Below are positions 1 to 10,715 of a stretch of 64,000 bases of DNA, in pieces. The DNA is from Gemella bergeri ATCC 700627 (GTDB lineage Bacteria > Bacillota > Bacilli > Staphylococcales > Gemellaceae): positions 1 through 64,000 of the forward strand of contig NZ_KI271821.1 in the NCBI RefSeq assembly GCF_000469465.1, in the 5' to 3' direction. A program made the translations under genes and the position numbers. Position 1 is the stretch's first letter, and each line of letters opens with the position of its first letter. The notes beneath the pieces were generated by a model. That model had not been told where the DNA came from. It ran no database searches and worked only from the letters and a program-made list of their open reading frames with translations.

Positions 1-50
1 TGTTGCACTTTTATTTGCAATTCGTCATTTGATAAAAAATTTTTTTGTTA

Positions 51-81
51 TTGACACTAACGTTACGTTATAATGTAAACT
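51..81 (+). promoter_or_regulatory. MerR-type promoter with operator palindrome
   Basis: A -35 TTGACA (51-56) and a possible -10 TAAACT (76-81) are separated by 19 bp. The spacer holds a perfect palindrome, TAACGT-T-ACGTTA (58-70). MerR-family activators are known to bind such over-long spacers, so this is probably the autoregulated promoter of the regulator that follows. An alternative reading pairs TATAAT (69-74) with TTGTTA (45-50) at 18 bp; the palindrome would then overlap that -10. Confidence 0.6.
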
Positions 82-123
82 ATATATATCAGCTGGTAAA
101 AAAACAAATACTAGGAGGTAGAT

Positions 124-858
124 ATGTACACAATAGGAGAAATGTCAAAAATTTCCGGTGTGAGTGTTAGGACACTACATTATTATGATGAAATAGGGTT
201 ACTGTCACCAATTAAAGAACAGAATGGTTATCGCAAGTACAGTGAGAAAGAATTAGATAAACTACAACAGATTATGTTTTATAAGTGTTTAAAGTTTTCT
301 TTGCATGATATAATAAATATTTTAAATGATAACGTTAACCATGTGGAAATTTTAATTAGACAACGAGAATTAATCAAAAAGGAAAAAGATCGTTTCGATC
401 AGTTACTTAAAACGATTGATAAAACAATAGAGCATATAAAAGGAGAAAAGACGATGACTGTAGAGGAAAAATTTGTAGGATTTAAACATGAAGATTTAGA
501 AAAATATGAAGAACGTGCAATGAAAAAGTATGGTAAAGAAGTAATAGCAGAAGCAAAAAGACGAAGAGTCGGTATTGAAAATATAGCTAATGAAGAATTT
601 AATAATGTGTTTAAAACTTTAGCTAAATATAAAGCAGATGGTTTAGGCATTGATGATAAAAAAGTACAAGAAGAGATTGATAAGCTGTACAATCATATTA
701 ATAAATATGGATTTGATTGTACATTAGAAGTATTTTCTTTCATAGGAAAAGGTTATGGGCAAAATCCGGAATTTAGAAATAATATTAATAAATTTGGAAT
801 AGGAGTAGCAGAATTTACGAGTGAAGCAATAGGATATTATTATGAGAAAACTAATTAA
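124..858 (+). CDS. MerR-family transcriptional regulator with TipAS domain
   Basis: A 244-residue drug-sensing activator of the TipAL/Mta type. Residues 1-70 form the MerR winged helix (start MYTIGEMSKISGVSVRTLHY). A coiled-coil dimerisation helix follows at about 75-110. Residues about 125-240 match the TipAS ligand-recognition domain, rich in K, E and aromatic residues, which in the family binds hydrophobic or thiopeptide-like drugs. The start has AGGAGG at 113-118. The gene stands alone, and no efflux pump lies beside it in the window, so its targets are unknown. Autoregulation is likely from the palindrome in its promoter spacer. Family assignment is firm; the ligand is not predictable. 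Confidence 0.88.
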   Translation: MYTIGEMSKISGVSVRTLHYYDEIGLLSPIKEQNGYRKYSEKELDKLQQIMFYKCLKFSLHDIINILNDNVNHVEILIRQRELIKKEKDRFDQLLKTIDKTIEHIKGEKTMTVEEKFVGFKHEDLEKYEERAMKKYGKEVIAEAKRRRVGIENIANEEFNNVFKTLAKYKADGLGIDDKKVQEEIDKLYNHINKYGFDCTLEVFSFIGKGYGQNPEFRNNINKFGIGVAEFTSEAIGYYYEKTN

Positions 859-924
859 TTAATTGATAGATTGTAGTTTTCGATGATAGGTAATTGATAA
901 ATTCAAAAACTTTTAATAAATCTA

Positions 925-953
925 TTGACAAAATTTAAAATATGTACTACACT
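925..953 (+). promoter_or_regulatory. Promoter of rplJ-rplL
   Basis: TTGACA (925-930), a 17-bp spacer and TACACT (948-953) form a near-consensus sigma-A promoter. Transcription should begin near 960 and yield a leader of about 160 nt before rplJ. Confidence 0.75.
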
Positions 954-959
954 AATAAA

Positions 960-1121
960 GTCAGTTTAAATGTACCGTAGACAGTAGGGGGAGTAATCCT
1001 TAATTAACCTACCGAGGACAAAAATTCGAAAAGAAACTTATGTGCCTTTTTGTATGTTCTCGCATACAAAAAGGTATTTTATTGGTACTGGGATTGATAA
1101 ATCTACTTAGGAGGAAATTCA
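960..1121 (+). ncRNA. Ribosomal protein L10 leader (autoregulatory)
   Basis: This 5' leader sits between the promoter and rplJ, where Firmicutes carry the L10-binding leader RNA. It contains the expected CCTACCGAGGAC-type segment (1008-1019), a GTAGG/CCTAC pairing (984-988 with 1008-1012) and a terminal hairpin followed by U residues. In the known family, excess L10(L12)4 binds the leader and shuts down rplJL. The assignment rests on position and structure; no covariance search was run. Confidence 0.7.
1045..1080 (+). terminator. Attenuator hairpin in L10 leader
   Basis: A perfect 12-bp stem (1045-1056 with 1063-1074), a 6-nt loop and then TATTTT, about 40 nt before the rplJ start. This is the regulated intrinsic terminator of the leader. 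Confidence 0.75.
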
Positions 1122-1622
1122 ATGTCAAAAGCTATTGAGAAAAAACAAGAGTTAGTTAACCAAATTGCTGAAGAAATTAAAGCTAGTTCATCAGTTGTTA
1201 TTGCTGACTACCGTGGTTTAAATGTTGCAGAAGTAACAGAACTGCGTAATAATATGCGTAACGAAGGTTTAACTTTTAAAGTTTATAAAAACTCACTAGT
1301 TCGTCGTGCTATGAAAGAAGCCGGTGTTGAGGGGTTAGATGAAGTTCTAACAGGACCGAACGCATTTGCTTTTTCAACAGACGATGTCGTAGCGCCTGCC
1401 AGAGTTTTAAATGATTTCGCTAAAGAACATGAAAACTTGGAACTTAAAGCCGGTGTTATAGAAGGAAAAATTGCAGATCATTCAGAAATTAAAGCTATTG
1501 CCGCATTACCAAGCCGTGATGGATTACTTTCTATGTTGTTATCTGTATTAACAGCGCCAATGCGCAATACTGCTTTAGTTGTTAAAGCTGTAGCAGACCA
1601 AAAAGCTGAACAAGAAGCTTAA
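1122..1622 (+). CDS. rplJ: 50S ribosomal protein L10
   Basis: A 166-residue L10, the stalk base that holds L7/L12 dimers on 23S rRNA and helps recruit elongation factors. The N-terminal rRNA-binding domain includes [18 protein letters not shown], and the C-terminal helix that binds L12 ends in a K/E/A-rich tail. Length is normal for Firmicutes. AGGAGG (1109-1114) precedes the ATG. It is the first gene of the rplJ-rplL operon. The usual upstream partners rplK and rplA are absent; a MerR gene lies there instead. Confidence 0.97.
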   Translation: MSKAIEKKQELVNQIAEEIKASSSVVIADYRGLNVAEVTELRNNMRNEGLTFKVYKNSLVRRAMKEAGVEGLDEVLTGPNAFAFSTDDVVAPARVLNDFAKEHENLELKAGVIEGKIADHSEIKAIAALPSRDGLLSMLLSVLTAPMRNTALVVKAVADQKAEQEA

Positions 1623-1662
1623 TAAAAAATTAAAACACAATTAAAATCGGAGGAAATTTATA

Positions 1663-2025
1663 ATGACTAAAGAACAAATTTTAGATGCTATTAAAGAAAT
1701 GTCAGTTTTAGAATTAAACGACCTAGTAAAAGCAATTGAAGAAGAATTCGGAGTAACTGCTGCTGCACCTGTAGCTGTAGCTGGAGCTGCTGTAGCCGGA
1801 GCTGCTGAAGAAAAAACTGAGTTTGATGTAGTATTAACATCAGCTGGTGATTCAAAAATAAAAGTAATTAAAGTTGTTCGTGAAATCACAGGCGACGGAT
1901 TAAAAGAAGCTAAAGAAAAAGTTGATGGTGCACCATCAGTTGTTAAAGAAGGAGCTTCTAAAGAAGAAGCTGAAGAAATTAAAGCTAAATTAGAAGAAGT
2001 TGGAGCTTCTGTAGAAGTTAAATAA
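1663..2025 (+). CDS. rplL: 50S ribosomal protein L7/L12
   Basis: A 120-residue stalk protein that recruits and activates translational GTPases. It shows an N-terminal dimerisation helix, an Ala/Val-rich hinge (about residues 36-52) and the conserved C-terminal domain including [18 protein letters not shown]. It lies 40 bp after rplJ, with GGAGG before the start, and shares its transcript. A long hairpin at 2115-2158 follows. Confidence 0.98.
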   Translation: MTKEQILDAIKEMSVLELNDLVKAIEEEFGVTAAAPVAVAGAAVAGAAEEKTEFDVVLTSAGDSKIKVIKVVREITGDGLKEAKEKVDGAPSVVKEGASKEEAEEIKAKLEEVGASVEVK

Positions 2026-2114
2026 TTTCTAAATTATTAAGTAGATAAAAAATAGATAGATGTAAATAAACAATAATATTCTATTTGAGAATATTTGATA
2101 CGATGATAATAACA

Positions 2115-2158
2115 AAAATAGTATATCTCAAGTGTTTTACTTTGAGGTATGCTATTTT
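2115..2158. terminator. Long hairpin between rplL and ybxB
   Basis: An uninterrupted 17-bp stem with two G-U pairs (2115-2131 with 2142-2158) and a 10-nt loop. The 5' arm is A-rich and the 3' arm ends in TATTTT. It probably ends or attenuates rplJL transcription; the Shine-Dalgarno of the next gene lies 8 nt downstream, so partial read-through is plausible. Confidence 0.65.
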
Positions 2159-2180
2159 CTTGATTGGAGGAGTATTTATA

Positions 2181-2777
2181 ATGGGGCATTATTATACTAA
2201 CAATCCGACAACAAATAGTTGCGAGAAAATTATATATTCTGAAATTAATAATACTAAATTAAAATTTTATACAGATAATGGGGTATTTTCAAAAGATAAT
2301 GTAGATTTTGGAACTCGGAGTTTGCTGGAAAGTTTTTCTAGTGAAAAATTAAACGTAAAAGTAGCTGATATCGGTTGTGGTTACGGTGTTATATCCATTT
2401 ATCTAGCGAAAATAAATCCAACTTACACATTTACTATGATAGACGTAAATAATAGAAGTCTTGAATTAGCTAAAAAAAACATTGAATTAAATAAAGTGAT
2501 AAACGAAATAGAAGTAATAGAAAGTAGTTCTTTTGATAATGTAAAAGGTATGTTTGATATAGTTATTACTAACCCTCCTATAAGAGCCGGGAAGCAAATT
2601 GTTCATAAAATTATGAAAGATAGTTATAATCATTTAGTAATAGCCGGAGAATTGTGGGTTGTAATACAAAAAAAACAAGGAATGGCAAGTTGCAAAAAAT
2701 TACTTGAGGGATTATTTTCTAATGTAGAAATTATTAGTAAAAATAAAGGATATTACATTTTAAAAGCAGTAAAATAA
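2181..2777 (+). CDS. Class I SAM-dependent methyltransferase, YbxB/RsmC-like
   Basis: A 198-residue methyltransferase matching the B. subtilis YbxB type, which also lies between rplL and rpoB. The SAM-binding motif I is VADIGCGYGVISIYLAK, followed by an acidic residue in MIDVNNRSLELA. The catalytic loop NPPIRAGK has the N-P-P of N-methyltransferases such as RsmC (16S rRNA guanine N2). I start at ATG 2181 because GGAGG (2166-2170) precedes it; the open frame reaches 2085 but would run through the hairpin. The rRNA substrate is inferred from the family and ribosomal context. Confidence 0.85.
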   Translation: MGHYYTNNPTTNSCEKIIYSEINNTKLKFYTDNGVFSKDNVDFGTRSLLESFSSEKLNVKVADIGCGYGVISIYLAKINPTYTFTMIDVNNRSLELAKKNIELNKVINEIEVIESSSFDNVKGMFDIVITNPPIRAGKQIVHKIMKDSYNHLVIAGELWVVIQKKQGMASCKKLLEGLFSNVEIISKNKGYYILKAVK

Positions 2778-2806
2778 TTGACAATTTACTATGATTATGA
2801 TAAAAT
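2778..2806 (+). promoter_or_regulatory. Promoter of rpoB-rpoC
   Basis: TTGACA (2778-2783), 17 bp and TAAAAT (2801-2806), immediately after the methyltransferase stop. It gives a leader of about 110 nt before rpoB, containing a weak imperfect A/T-rich hairpin (about 2862-2894). Confidence 0.75.
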
Positions 2807-2926
2807 GGTAAATTGCAAGTAATTCTATTTTAGCGTAATAGAGTTATATAAAATTATATAAGAAAAAGAGAAAATGTATAATATTTTCTTTTTAGTTTAT
2901 AAGAGAAATACTAAGAGGTGACACAG

Positions 2927-5900
2927 TTGCAAAAAGTTAAATTTGGTAAGCACAGACAAAGACGTAGCTATGCGAGAATTTCAGAAGTAATCGATTTACC
3001 AGACTTAATAGAAATTCAAACGTTATCTTATGAGAAATTTTTAGAAACCGGTTTAAAAGAAGTTTTTAGAGATGTTTCTCCAATTGAAGGTAATAATGAA
3101 AAATTAAGTTTAGAATTTATTGATTATAAACTTGGAACTCCCAAGTATAATGTTGATGAATCAAAAGAGCGTGATGCTACATATTCAGCACCATTACGTG
3201 TAAGAGTCCGTTTGATTAATAAAGAACGTGATGAAATTAAAGAACAAGAAGTGTTTATGGGTGAACTACCGCTAATGACGGAGACAGGAACATTCATAAT
3301 AAACGGTGCAGAACGTGTTATCGTTTCACAATTAGTTCGATCACCTTCTGTGTATTTTACGGAAGATGATAAATTAAAGGTAAAAAATATTCCTAATGCG
3401 TATAAAACAACTGTGATTCCTAACAGAGGAGCTTGGTTAGAATTTGAGAAAGATATTAAAGGTTTGGCATATGCCAGAATAGATAGAACAAGAAAAATTC
3501 CACTAACAACACTTATCAGAGCCTTGGGATTTAATTCAGATGAGGAAATTATTAAGTTATTTGGTGAAGATGCCGAGCTTCTTAATACATTGGAAAAAGA
3601 TGAGAATCAAGATGTTGGAACAGCCTTAAAAGTAATTTATGATAAACTTCGTCCCGGAGAACCTGCGAATGTTGAAACAGCTAAATCTACATTGTATGGA
3701 CGTTTCTTTGATCCACGCCGTTATGATTTGGCAAAAGTAGGAAGATATAAACTTAATAATAAACTTCATGTTGCTGAAAGATTAGAAAATCAAATTTTAG
3801 TAGAGCCGATTGTTGATACAGAAACAGGTGAAATTTTAGTAGAAAAAGGTATTAAATTAACTCGTGAAATTTTAGATAGCATTCATGAGGAATTAGAAAC
3901 TACAGCTAATATAAGAGAATTTGATATGAATGAATCACTTGACGGAAGTGATAGTTTAAAATTACAGTTATTTAAAATTGTTAATCAGGTTAAAGTTGGA
4001 AATGATTACAATGTTGATGAGTTGACAGCAGATCAAGTATTACATGTTATAGGTAATGCTTCACCGGATAAAGATATTTTAACATTAACTATTGCCGATA
4101 TTATCGCAAGTATTAATTACTACTTATTATTAATCAGAAATAGAAGAAATGATGATTCGTTTGAATATGAATTAATAGGTAGAGTTGATGATATTGATCA
4201 TCTTGGTAATCGTCGACTTCGTTGTATAGGTGAATTACTTCAAAATCAAATTCGTGTCGGTATTTCTCGTATGGAGCGTGTTGTTAGAGAAAGAATGAGT
4301 ATACAAGATACTAACGAAATTACACCGCAACAGTTGATAAATGTTAGACCGGTTACTGCGATTATTAAAGAGTTTTTTGGAAGTTCTCAATTATCACAAT
4401 TTATGGATCAAACCAATCCGTTAAGTGAGCTTACTCACAAACGTAGATTGTCTGCACTAGGACCTGGTGGTCTAACAAGAGAACGCGCCGGAATGGAAGT
4501 TCGTGACGTCCATTATTCTCACTATGGTCGTATGTGTCCGATTGAAACGCCGGAAGGACCAAATATAGGGTTAATTAACTCGTTATCTTCATTTGCAAGA
4601 ATTAATGAGTATGGTTTTATTATGACTCCATATAGAAAAGTAGAAGTCAATAATGAAGGACGACCTTATGTCACTGAAAATGTTCAATATTTAACAGCAG
4701 ATCAGGAAGATAAATATGTAGTTGCGCAATCTAACTCGAATGTAGATGAAAATGGATATTTCTTAGATGATGAAGTTGTTTGTCGTTTTAGAGGAGATAA
4801 TACGATTAAACCTAGAGAAATGATGAATTTCATGGATGTATCACCTAAACAGGTAGTATCAGCAGCAACAGCTTGTATTCCATTTTTAGAAAACGATGAC
4901 TCTAACCGTGCACTTATGGGTGCAAATATGCAACGTCAGGCGGTACCTTTGATGGTAACTGAAGCACCGTTTGTTGGAACAGGTATGGAACATTTAGCGG
5001 CACGTGATTCAGGAGCGGCGGTTATAGCTAAATATCGTGGTATTGTTGAATATGTGGATGGTGCTAAAATAAAAGTACGACGCCTTGAAATTCTTGATGG
5101 AAATGAAATTAAAGGTGAGTTAGATACATATATTGTACACAAGTTTGTACGTTCTAATCATAGTACATCGTATAATCAAAAACCTATTGTTAAAGTAGGA
5201 GACAGAGTTGAACCGAAAGATATTCTTGCTGACGGACCGTCTATGGATAAAGGAGAATTAGCACTGGGTAAAAACTTAGTGGTAGCATTTGTTAACTGGG
5301 ACGGGTATAATTATGAAGATGCTGTTATTATGAGTGAACGTCTTGTTAAAGATGATGTTTATACTTCTATTCATTTAGAAGAGTATGAAACAGAAGCAAG
5401 AGATACAAAACTTGGACCGGAAGAAATCACACGTGAGATACCTAATGTAGGAGAAAATGCTCTTAAAAACTTAGATTCTCGTGGTATTATTCGTATAGGT
5501 GCGGAAGTAAAAGATGGGGACATTCTTGTTGGTAAAGTAACACCTAAAGGGTTAACGGAACAAACACCGGAAGAAAAACTATTATATGCGATTTTCGGTG
5601 CGAAATCTAAAGAAGTACGTGATACTTCATTGCGTGTGCCACATGGTGCTGATGGGGTAGTAGCGGATGTTAAAATTTTCAAACGTGAAGATGGTGCGGA
5701 GTTAGCCAATGGTGTTAACGAATTGGTTAGAGTATTTATTGTTCAAAAACGTAAAATTCGTGTTGGGGACAAAATGGCTGGTCGTCACGGAAATAAAGGG
5801 GTTATCTCAAATATTTTACCTGAAGAAGATATGCCTTATTTACCGGATGGGACACCTGTTGATGTTATGTTAAATCCGCTTGGAGTACCGTCACGTATGA

Positions 5901-6724
5901 ACATTGGACAAGTATTAGAACTCCACTTAGGTATGGCGGCTAAACAACTTGGTATCCACGTAGCGACACCGGTGTTTGATGGTGCTAATGATGACGATGT
6001 TTGGTCAACTGTGGCAGAGGCCGGTATGGCAAAAGATGCTAAGACAGTTCTTTATGACGGACGTACCGGTGAACCGTTTGATAGTCGTGTTTCAGTTGGG
6101 GTTATGTATATGATTAAACTTGCTCACATGGTTGATGATAAACTTCATGCACGTTCAATTGGTCCATATTCATTAGTAACGCAACAACCACTTGGAGGTA
6201 AAGCACAATTTGGTGGACAAAGATTTGGTGAGATGGAGGTATGGGCATTAGAAGCATATGGCGCAGCTTATACACTTCAAGAAATCTTGACCTACAAATC
6301 AGATGATACGAACGGTCGTATTAAAACTTATGAAGCTATTGTTAAAGGTGAGAATATTCCACGTCCCGGAGTACCGGAGTCATTCCGTGTTCTTATGAAA
6401 GAACTTCAGGCTTTGGGTATGGACTTTAGAGTAATGGATAATGATGATAACGAAGTAGATATGGGTGATATAGACCTAGGTGATACTATAGATTTTCATA
6501 CAGGTTTAGGACATTTACATGAAAAAAAAGAAGACGAAGTTAAGAATGAAGAAGCTGATGAAGATGTAAATATTGATACCGAAGATGAAGAAAATGAAGA
6601 AGTTGATGAAAATAGTGGTTATCAATCACTAGCTGACTTATTACTGTCAAATAATGATGAGTATGCTGATGTAGAAGATATAGAAGATGAAGAAATCGAA
6701 GAAGATTTTGATAATGAAAAATAA
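2927..6724 (+). CDS. rpoB: DNA-directed RNA polymerase subunit beta
   Basis: The 1265-residue catalytic beta subunit. The N-terminus has the conserved [10 protein letters not shown]. The rifampicin-binding region starts near residue 486 ([16 protein letters not shown], then [10 protein letters not shown]) and shows no common resistance substitution. Later conserved blocks include [12 protein letters not shown] and [20 protein letters not shown] choose TTG at 2927: the in-frame GTG at 2918 lies inside the Shine-Dalgarno AGAGGTGA, and TTG is also the B. subtilis start. The C-terminus carries about 70 extra Asp/Glu-rich residues, making it longer than the roughly 1190 residues usual in Bacilli. 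rpoC follows at 68 bp. Confidence 0.97.
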   Translation: MQKVKFGKHRQRRSYARISEVIDLPDLIEIQTLSYEKFLETGLKEVFRDVSPIEGNNEKLSLEFIDYKLGTPKYNVDESKERDATYSAPLRVRVRLINKERDEIKEQEVFMGELPLMTETGTFIINGAERVIVSQLVRSPSVYFTEDDKLKVKNIPNAYKTTVIPNRGAWLEFEKDIKGLAYARIDRTRKIPLTTLIRALGFNSDEEIIKLFGEDAELLNTLEKDENQDVGTALKVIYDKLRPGEPANVETAKSTLYGRFFDPRRYDLAKVGRYKLNNKLHVAERLENQILVEPIVDTETGEILVEKGIKLTREILDSIHEELETTANIREFDMNESLDGSDSLKLQLFKIVNQVKVGNDYNVDELTADQVLHVIGNASPDKDILTLTIADIIASINYYLLLIRNRRNDDSFEYELIGRVDDIDHLGNRRLRCIGELLQNQIRVGISRMERVVRERMSIQDTNEITPQQLINVRPVTAIIKEFFGSSQLSQFMDQTNPLSELTHKRRLSALGPGGLTRERAGMEVRDVHYSHYGRMCPIETPEGPNIGLINSLSSFARINEYGFIMTPYRKVEVNNEGRPYVTENVQYLTADQEDKYVVAQSNSNVDENGYFLDDEVVCRFRGDNTIKPREMMNFMDVSPKQVVSAATACIPFLENDDSNRALMGANMQRQAVPLMVTEAPFVGTGMEHLAARDSGAAVIAKYRGIVEYVDGAKIKVRRLEILDGNEIKGELDTYIVHKFVRSNHSTSYNQKPIVKVGDRVEPKDILADGPSMDKGELALGKNLVVAFVNWDGYNYEDAVIMSERLVKDDVYTSIHLEEYETEARDTKLGPEEITREIPNVGENALKNLDSRGIIRIGAEVKDGDILVGKVTPKGLTEQTPEEKLLYAIFGAKSKEVRDTSLRVPHGADGVVADVKIFKREDGAELANGVNELVRVFIVQKRKIRVGDKMAGRHGNKGVISNILPEEDMPYLPDGTPVDVMLNPLGVPSRMNIGQVLELHLGMAAKQLGIHVATPVFDGANDDDVWSTVAEAGMAKDAKTVLYDGRTGEPFDSRVSVGVMYMIKLAHMVDDKLHARSIGPYSLVTQQPLGGKAQFGGQRFGEMEVWALEAYGAAYTLQEILTYKSDDTNGRIKTYEAIVKGENIPRPGVPESFRVLMKELQALGMDFRVMDNDDNEVDMGDIDLGDTIDFHTGLGHLHEKKEDEVKNEEADEDVNIDTEDEENEEVDENSGYQSLADLLLSNNDEYADVEDIEDEEIEEDFDNEK

Positions 6725-6792
6725 AAATTTTACAATGAATCACAAAATACTATTCAAGGCTATTATACAAAATAATAAAGGAGGTATGCTCC

Positions 6793-9700
6793 TTGATAGA
6801 CGTAAATAATTTTGCATATATGAAAATTAGTTTGGCCTCTCCTGAAAAAATAAGAAGTTGGTCTTATGGAGAGGTTAAAAAACCGGAAACGATAAATTAT
6901 AGAACTTTAAAACCGGAAAATGACGGGTTGTTCTGTGAAAGAATTTTTGGACCAACAAAAGATTGGGAATGTGCTTGTGGTAAGTACAAAAGGGTAAGAT
7001 ACAAAAATATAAAATGTGATAAATGTGGTGTTGACGTTACCTTATCAAAAGTACGTAGAGAAAGAATGGGGCATTTGGATTTAGCAACTCCGGTCAGTCA
7101 TATTTGGTATTTCAAGGGAATACCGAGTCGTATGGGTCTGTTATTGGATCTTAGCCCAAGACAATTAGAAGAAGTAATCTATTTTGCTTCATATATTGTA
7201 ATTGATCCAGGCGAAACGGATTTTATGAAAAAGCAAATTGTTTCAGAGCGTGAAGTTCGTGAGGCACGTAGTACATTTGGTGCTAACTCATTTGTAGCCA
7301 AAATGGGAGCAGAAGCTATCCGAGATTTATTGGCAGAGTTAGACATTGAAAAAGAATTAAGAGATTTAAAAAATGAACTTAAAGAATTAAGTGAAAGTAA
7401 TTATAAATCAGGACAAAAAATTGTTAAAATTATTAAACGTGTAGAAGTGTTTGAAGCTTTTAAAAATTCCGGAAACAAACCGGAATGGATGATTATGACC
7501 GTTTTACCTGTTATACCTCCTGAATTACGTCCAATGGTTCAGTTGGACGGAGGACGTTTCGCAACGAGTGATTTAAACGATTTATATAGACGTGTCATTA
7601 ATCGTAATAACCGTTTAAAAAAACTTATAGAATTAAAAGCACCCGGCTTAATTGTTCAAAACGAAAAACGTATGTTACAAGAAGCGGTAGATGCTTTAAT
7701 AGATAATGGTCGTCGTGGTCGTCCTGTTACCGGTCCTGGTAACAGAACTTTAAAATCGTTATCTAATATGCTTAAAGGTAAACATGGACGCTTCCGTCAA
7801 AACTTACTAGGTAAGCGTGTTGATTATTCAGGTCGTTCAGTTATCGTAGTTGGGCCGAATTTGAAAATGTATCAATGCGGATTACCGAAAGAAATGGCGC
7901 TTGAATTGTTTAAACCATTTGTAATGAGAGAATTAGTAAAACGTGAATTGGCGAATAATATTAAAAACGCAAAAAATCAAATTGAAAGAATGGAAGATCA
8001 CGTTTGGGATATACTGGAAGATATTATTCGTGAACATCCGGTATTGCTTAACCGTGCACCGACATTGCACAGATTAGGTATTCAAGCTTTTGAACCGATT
8101 TTAGTAGAAGGTCGTGCGATAAGATTGCATCCACTTGTAACTACTGCGTTTAACGCTGACTTTGACGGTGACCAAATGGCTGTTCACGTACCTCTATCAA
8201 AAGAAGCACAGGCCGAAGCACGTATGTTAATGCTGGCTGCTCAAAATATTCTTAATCCGAAAGATGGAAAACCCGTTGTTACACCATCTCAAGACATGGT
8301 ACTTGGTAACTATTATTTAACATTAGAAAGACCGGGAGCAATCGGTGAAGGTATGATTTTTAAAGATGCTGACGAAGCAAGAATGGCATATCAAAATGGG
8401 TATATTCATTTGCATACTCGTGTTGGTATTGCAGCAAAATCATTCAATAATCCGACATTTACAGAAGAACAAAATAAAAAATTATTAATTACAACAATTG
8501 GTAAAGTTATTTTTAATGATATACTTCCGGCCGGTTTTCCATTTTTGAATGAACCAACTAAAGATAACTTGGAGATAGCAACACCGGAAAAATACTTTGT
8601 TGCGACAAGCGAATTATCAGAAGGCGGGCTTAAAGCCTATATTAAAGAAAAAGAAACCGCAATACCATTTAAAAAAGGTTTCTTGTCAAAAATTATTTCA
8701 GAAATTTTTAATAGATTCCATATTACTGAAACATCTATGATGTTGGATAGAATGAAAGATTTAGGATTTAAGTATTCTTCAAGAGCGGGTATTACCGTTG
8801 GAGTAAGTGATGTGTTTGTCTTACCTAATAAGTATGATATTCTTGCAGAATCACAAGAAAATGTTGATAAAATCACTAATTTATTTAGACGTGGTTTATT
8901 AACGGAAGAAGAACGTTATCAAAATGTTATTGCACAATGGGCAAAAGCTAAAGATATTATCCAAGATCAACTTATGGACTCTCTTCCTGCGACTAACCCA
9001 ATTTATATGATGAGTGATTCAGGAGCACGTGGTAATGCGTCAAACTTTACTCAACTTGCGGGTATGCGTGGACTTATGGCATCACCATCAGGTAGAATCA
9101 TGGAAATGCCGGTACGTTCATCATTTAAAGAAGGACTTACAGTATTGGAATACTTTATTTCTTCTCATGGAGCACGTAAAGGGCTTGCAGATACAGCGTT
9201 AAAAACTGCCGATTCAGGGTACTTGACACGTCGTCTTGTTGATGTTGCCCAAGATGTTATTGTTCGTGAAAATGATTGTGGAACATCTCGAGGTTTAAGA
9301 GTAGCAGCACTTAAAAATGGGACTGATGAAATTGAGAGTTTACAAGAACGCCTAGAGGGAAGATACAGTAAAGAAACTGTTGTTCATCCGGAAACCGGTA
9401 AAGTCATTGTTGAAGATGGTGAATTAATCACGTTAGATACAGCGAAAGAAATAGAAAAAGCCGGCATTGAAAGTGTTGTAATTCGTTCGGCATTTACATG
9501 TAATAGTCGTCATGGAGTTTGTGAGAAATGCTATGGTAAAAACTTAGCAACCGGAGAAAAAGTTGAAGTAGGCGAAGCAGTAGGTACAATAGCTGCTCAG
9601 TCTATCGGAGAACCGGGAACACAGCTTACAATGCGTACATTCCATACCGGAGGGGTAGCGGGTGCAGATATTACTCAAGGTTTACCTCGTATTCAAGAGT

Positions 9701-10473
9701 TATTTGAAGCACGTAATCCAAAAGGAAAAGCTCTAATTTCAGAGGTAGATGGAACTGTAACAAAAGTAGAAGTGGATAGTAATCATATTCGTAGAATATT
9801 TGTATTAAGTGAAATTGGAGAAGAAAGAGAGTATCAAGATTACGGTACAAGTCGTATGTTAGTTAAAGAAAACGATGAAGTTAAACGTGGTCAAGCATTA
9901 ACTGAAGGTTCTATTGAACCCAAAGAATTACTTTCTATTGCAGGTTTGGAAGCTGTACAAAGTTACTTATTGACAGAAGTACAAAAAGTTTACCGTATGC
10001 AAGGTGTTGAAATTAGTGATAAACACGTTGAAGTAATGGTAAGACAAATGTTGAGAAAAGTGCGTGTTATCAATGCAGGAGATACCGATTTGTTGCCGGG
10101 TTCATTAGTAGATATTCATAGATTTACTGATGAGAATAAAAAAATTCTTAAACATCGTGGAAATATGGCGACAGCGAAACCGGTTATTCTTGGTATAACA
10201 AAAGCATCTTTAGAAACGGAAAGTTTCTTATCAGCAGCATCATTCCAAGAAACAACAAGGGTTCTTACAGATGCAGCGGTTAAAGGCAAAACAGATATGT
10301 TAATGGGACTTAAAGAAAATGTTATTATTGGTAAATTGATACCTGCCGGTACCGGTATGCCTAGATATAACAATATTGATGTTCAATATGAAGAAGATTT
10401 AGAGCAAGAAATGGAACAAGAATTAAGTAAACCTATTGAACAGGAATTACACGATGAATTAGAGACTATTTAA
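6793..10473 (+). CDS. rpoC: DNA-directed RNA polymerase subunit beta-prime
   Basis: The 1226-residue beta-prime subunit. It has an N-terminal zinc site with two Cys pairs (CACG and CDKC, about residues 60-80), the active-site Mg-binding NADFDGDQM (454-462), a bridge-helix/trigger-loop region and [18 protein letters not shown]. The start is TTG with AAAGGAGG at 6778-6785. The C-terminus ends in a Glu-rich tail. No str-operon genes follow, unlike many Bacilli; the next operon is infC-rpmI-rplT. Confidence 0.98.
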   Translation: MIDVNNFAYMKISLASPEKIRSWSYGEVKKPETINYRTLKPENDGLFCERIFGPTKDWECACGKYKRVRYKNIKCDKCGVDVTLSKVRRERMGHLDLATPVSHIWYFKGIPSRMGLLLDLSPRQLEEVIYFASYIVIDPGETDFMKKQIVSEREVREARSTFGANSFVAKMGAEAIRDLLAELDIEKELRDLKNELKELSESNYKSGQKIVKIIKRVEVFEAFKNSGNKPEWMIMTVLPVIPPELRPMVQLDGGRFATSDLNDLYRRVINRNNRLKKLIELKAPGLIVQNEKRMLQEAVDALIDNGRRGRPVTGPGNRTLKSLSNMLKGKHGRFRQNLLGKRVDYSGRSVIVVGPNLKMYQCGLPKEMALELFKPFVMRELVKRELANNIKNAKNQIERMEDHVWDILEDIIREHPVLLNRAPTLHRLGIQAFEPILVEGRAIRLHPLVTTAFNADFDGDQMAVHVPLSKEAQAEARMLMLAAQNILNPKDGKPVVTPSQDMVLGNYYLTLERPGAIGEGMIFKDADEARMAYQNGYIHLHTRVGIAAKSFNNPTFTEEQNKKLLITTIGKVIFNDILPAGFPFLNEPTKDNLEIATPEKYFVATSELSEGGLKAYIKEKETAIPFKKGFLSKIISEIFNRFHITETSMMLDRMKDLGFKYSSRAGITVGVSDVFVLPNKYDILAESQENVDKITNLFRRGLLTEEERYQNVIAQWAKAKDIIQDQLMDSLPATNPIYMMSDSGARGNASNFTQLAGMRGLMASPSGRIMEMPVRSSFKEGLTVLEYFISSHGARKGLADTALKTADSGYLTRRLVDVAQDVIVRENDCGTSRGLRVAALKNGTDEIESLQERLEGRYSKETVVHPETGKVIVEDGELITLDTAKEIEKAGIESVVIRSAFTCNSRHGVCEKCYGKNLATGEKVEVGEAVGTIAAQSIGEPGTQLTMRTFHTGGVAGADITQGLPRIQELFEARNPKGKALISEVDGTVTKVEVDSNHIRRIFVLSEIGEEREYQDYGTSRMLVKENDEVKRGQALTEGSIEPKELLSIAGLEAVQSYLLTEVQKVYRMQGVEISDKHVEVMVRQMLRKVRVINAGDTDLLPGSLVDIHRFTDENKKILKHRGNMATAKPVILGITKASLETESFLSAASFQETTRVLTDAAVKGKTDMLMGLKENVIIGKLIPAGTGMPRYNNIDVQYEEDLEQEMEQELSKPIEQELHDELETI

Positions 10474-10484
10474 TTAAAAACATG

Positions 10485-10524
10485 ATAGAAATATAGAATA
10501 TAAAAAAAGTTTTTGTATTTCTAT
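10485..10524 (+). terminator. Possible weak terminator after rpoC
   Basis: A perfect 9-bp inverted repeat (10485-10493 with 10516-10524), with an internal A-run/T-run that can extend it. The 3' arm runs into the infC -35 box. It lacks a clean T-tract, so termination is uncertain. Confidence 0.35.
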
Positions 10525-10552
10525 TGACAAACATTAAATAAATATGTACAAT
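10524..10552 (+). promoter_or_regulatory. Promoter of infC-rpmI-rplT
   Basis: TTGACA (10524-10529), a 17-bp spacer and TACAAT (10547-10552). The transcript should start near 10559, leaving a 157-nt leader. Confidence 0.75.
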
Positions 10553-10558
10553 AGATAA

Positions 10559-10715
10559 TGTTGAATACAAAAGTAGAAGCACCCGTTTCTCACCTGCCAA
10601 TGTTGATTGTTCAGGTTTATGTAGATGAAATGTAGAATTTTATGCTGGGTGTTTTGCACCCAGTTTTTTATTGCTTTTAGTATTTAATGAATTTTATAAA
10701 TAGGAGGTGCTGGTC
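10559..10715 (+). ncRNA. L20-type leader of the IF3 operon
   Basis: The Firmicutes infC operon is known to be controlled by a leader to which ribosomal protein L20 binds. This leader holds a hairpin ACCTG/CAGGT (10592-10596 with 10612-10616) and a terminator at 10645-10669. The segment AAGCACCC (10577-10584) can pair with GGGTGTTT (10647-10654) in the terminator 5' arm, with one G-U, which gives a mutually exclusive antiterminator. The RNA-family name is from context; the alternative pairings are read directly from the sequence. Confidence 0.68.
10645..10669 (+). terminator. Attenuator terminator in infC leader
   Basis: A GC-rich stem CTGGGTG/CACCCAG (10645-10651 with 10657-10663), a 5-nt loop and then six T residues, 47 nt before the infC start codon. 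Confidence 0.85.

Noticed and set aside
2085-2180. Upstream start of the YbxB-like methyltransferase
   Set aside because: The extra 32 codons run through a 17-bp terminator-like hairpin and lack a ribosome site; ATG 2181 has GGAGG.
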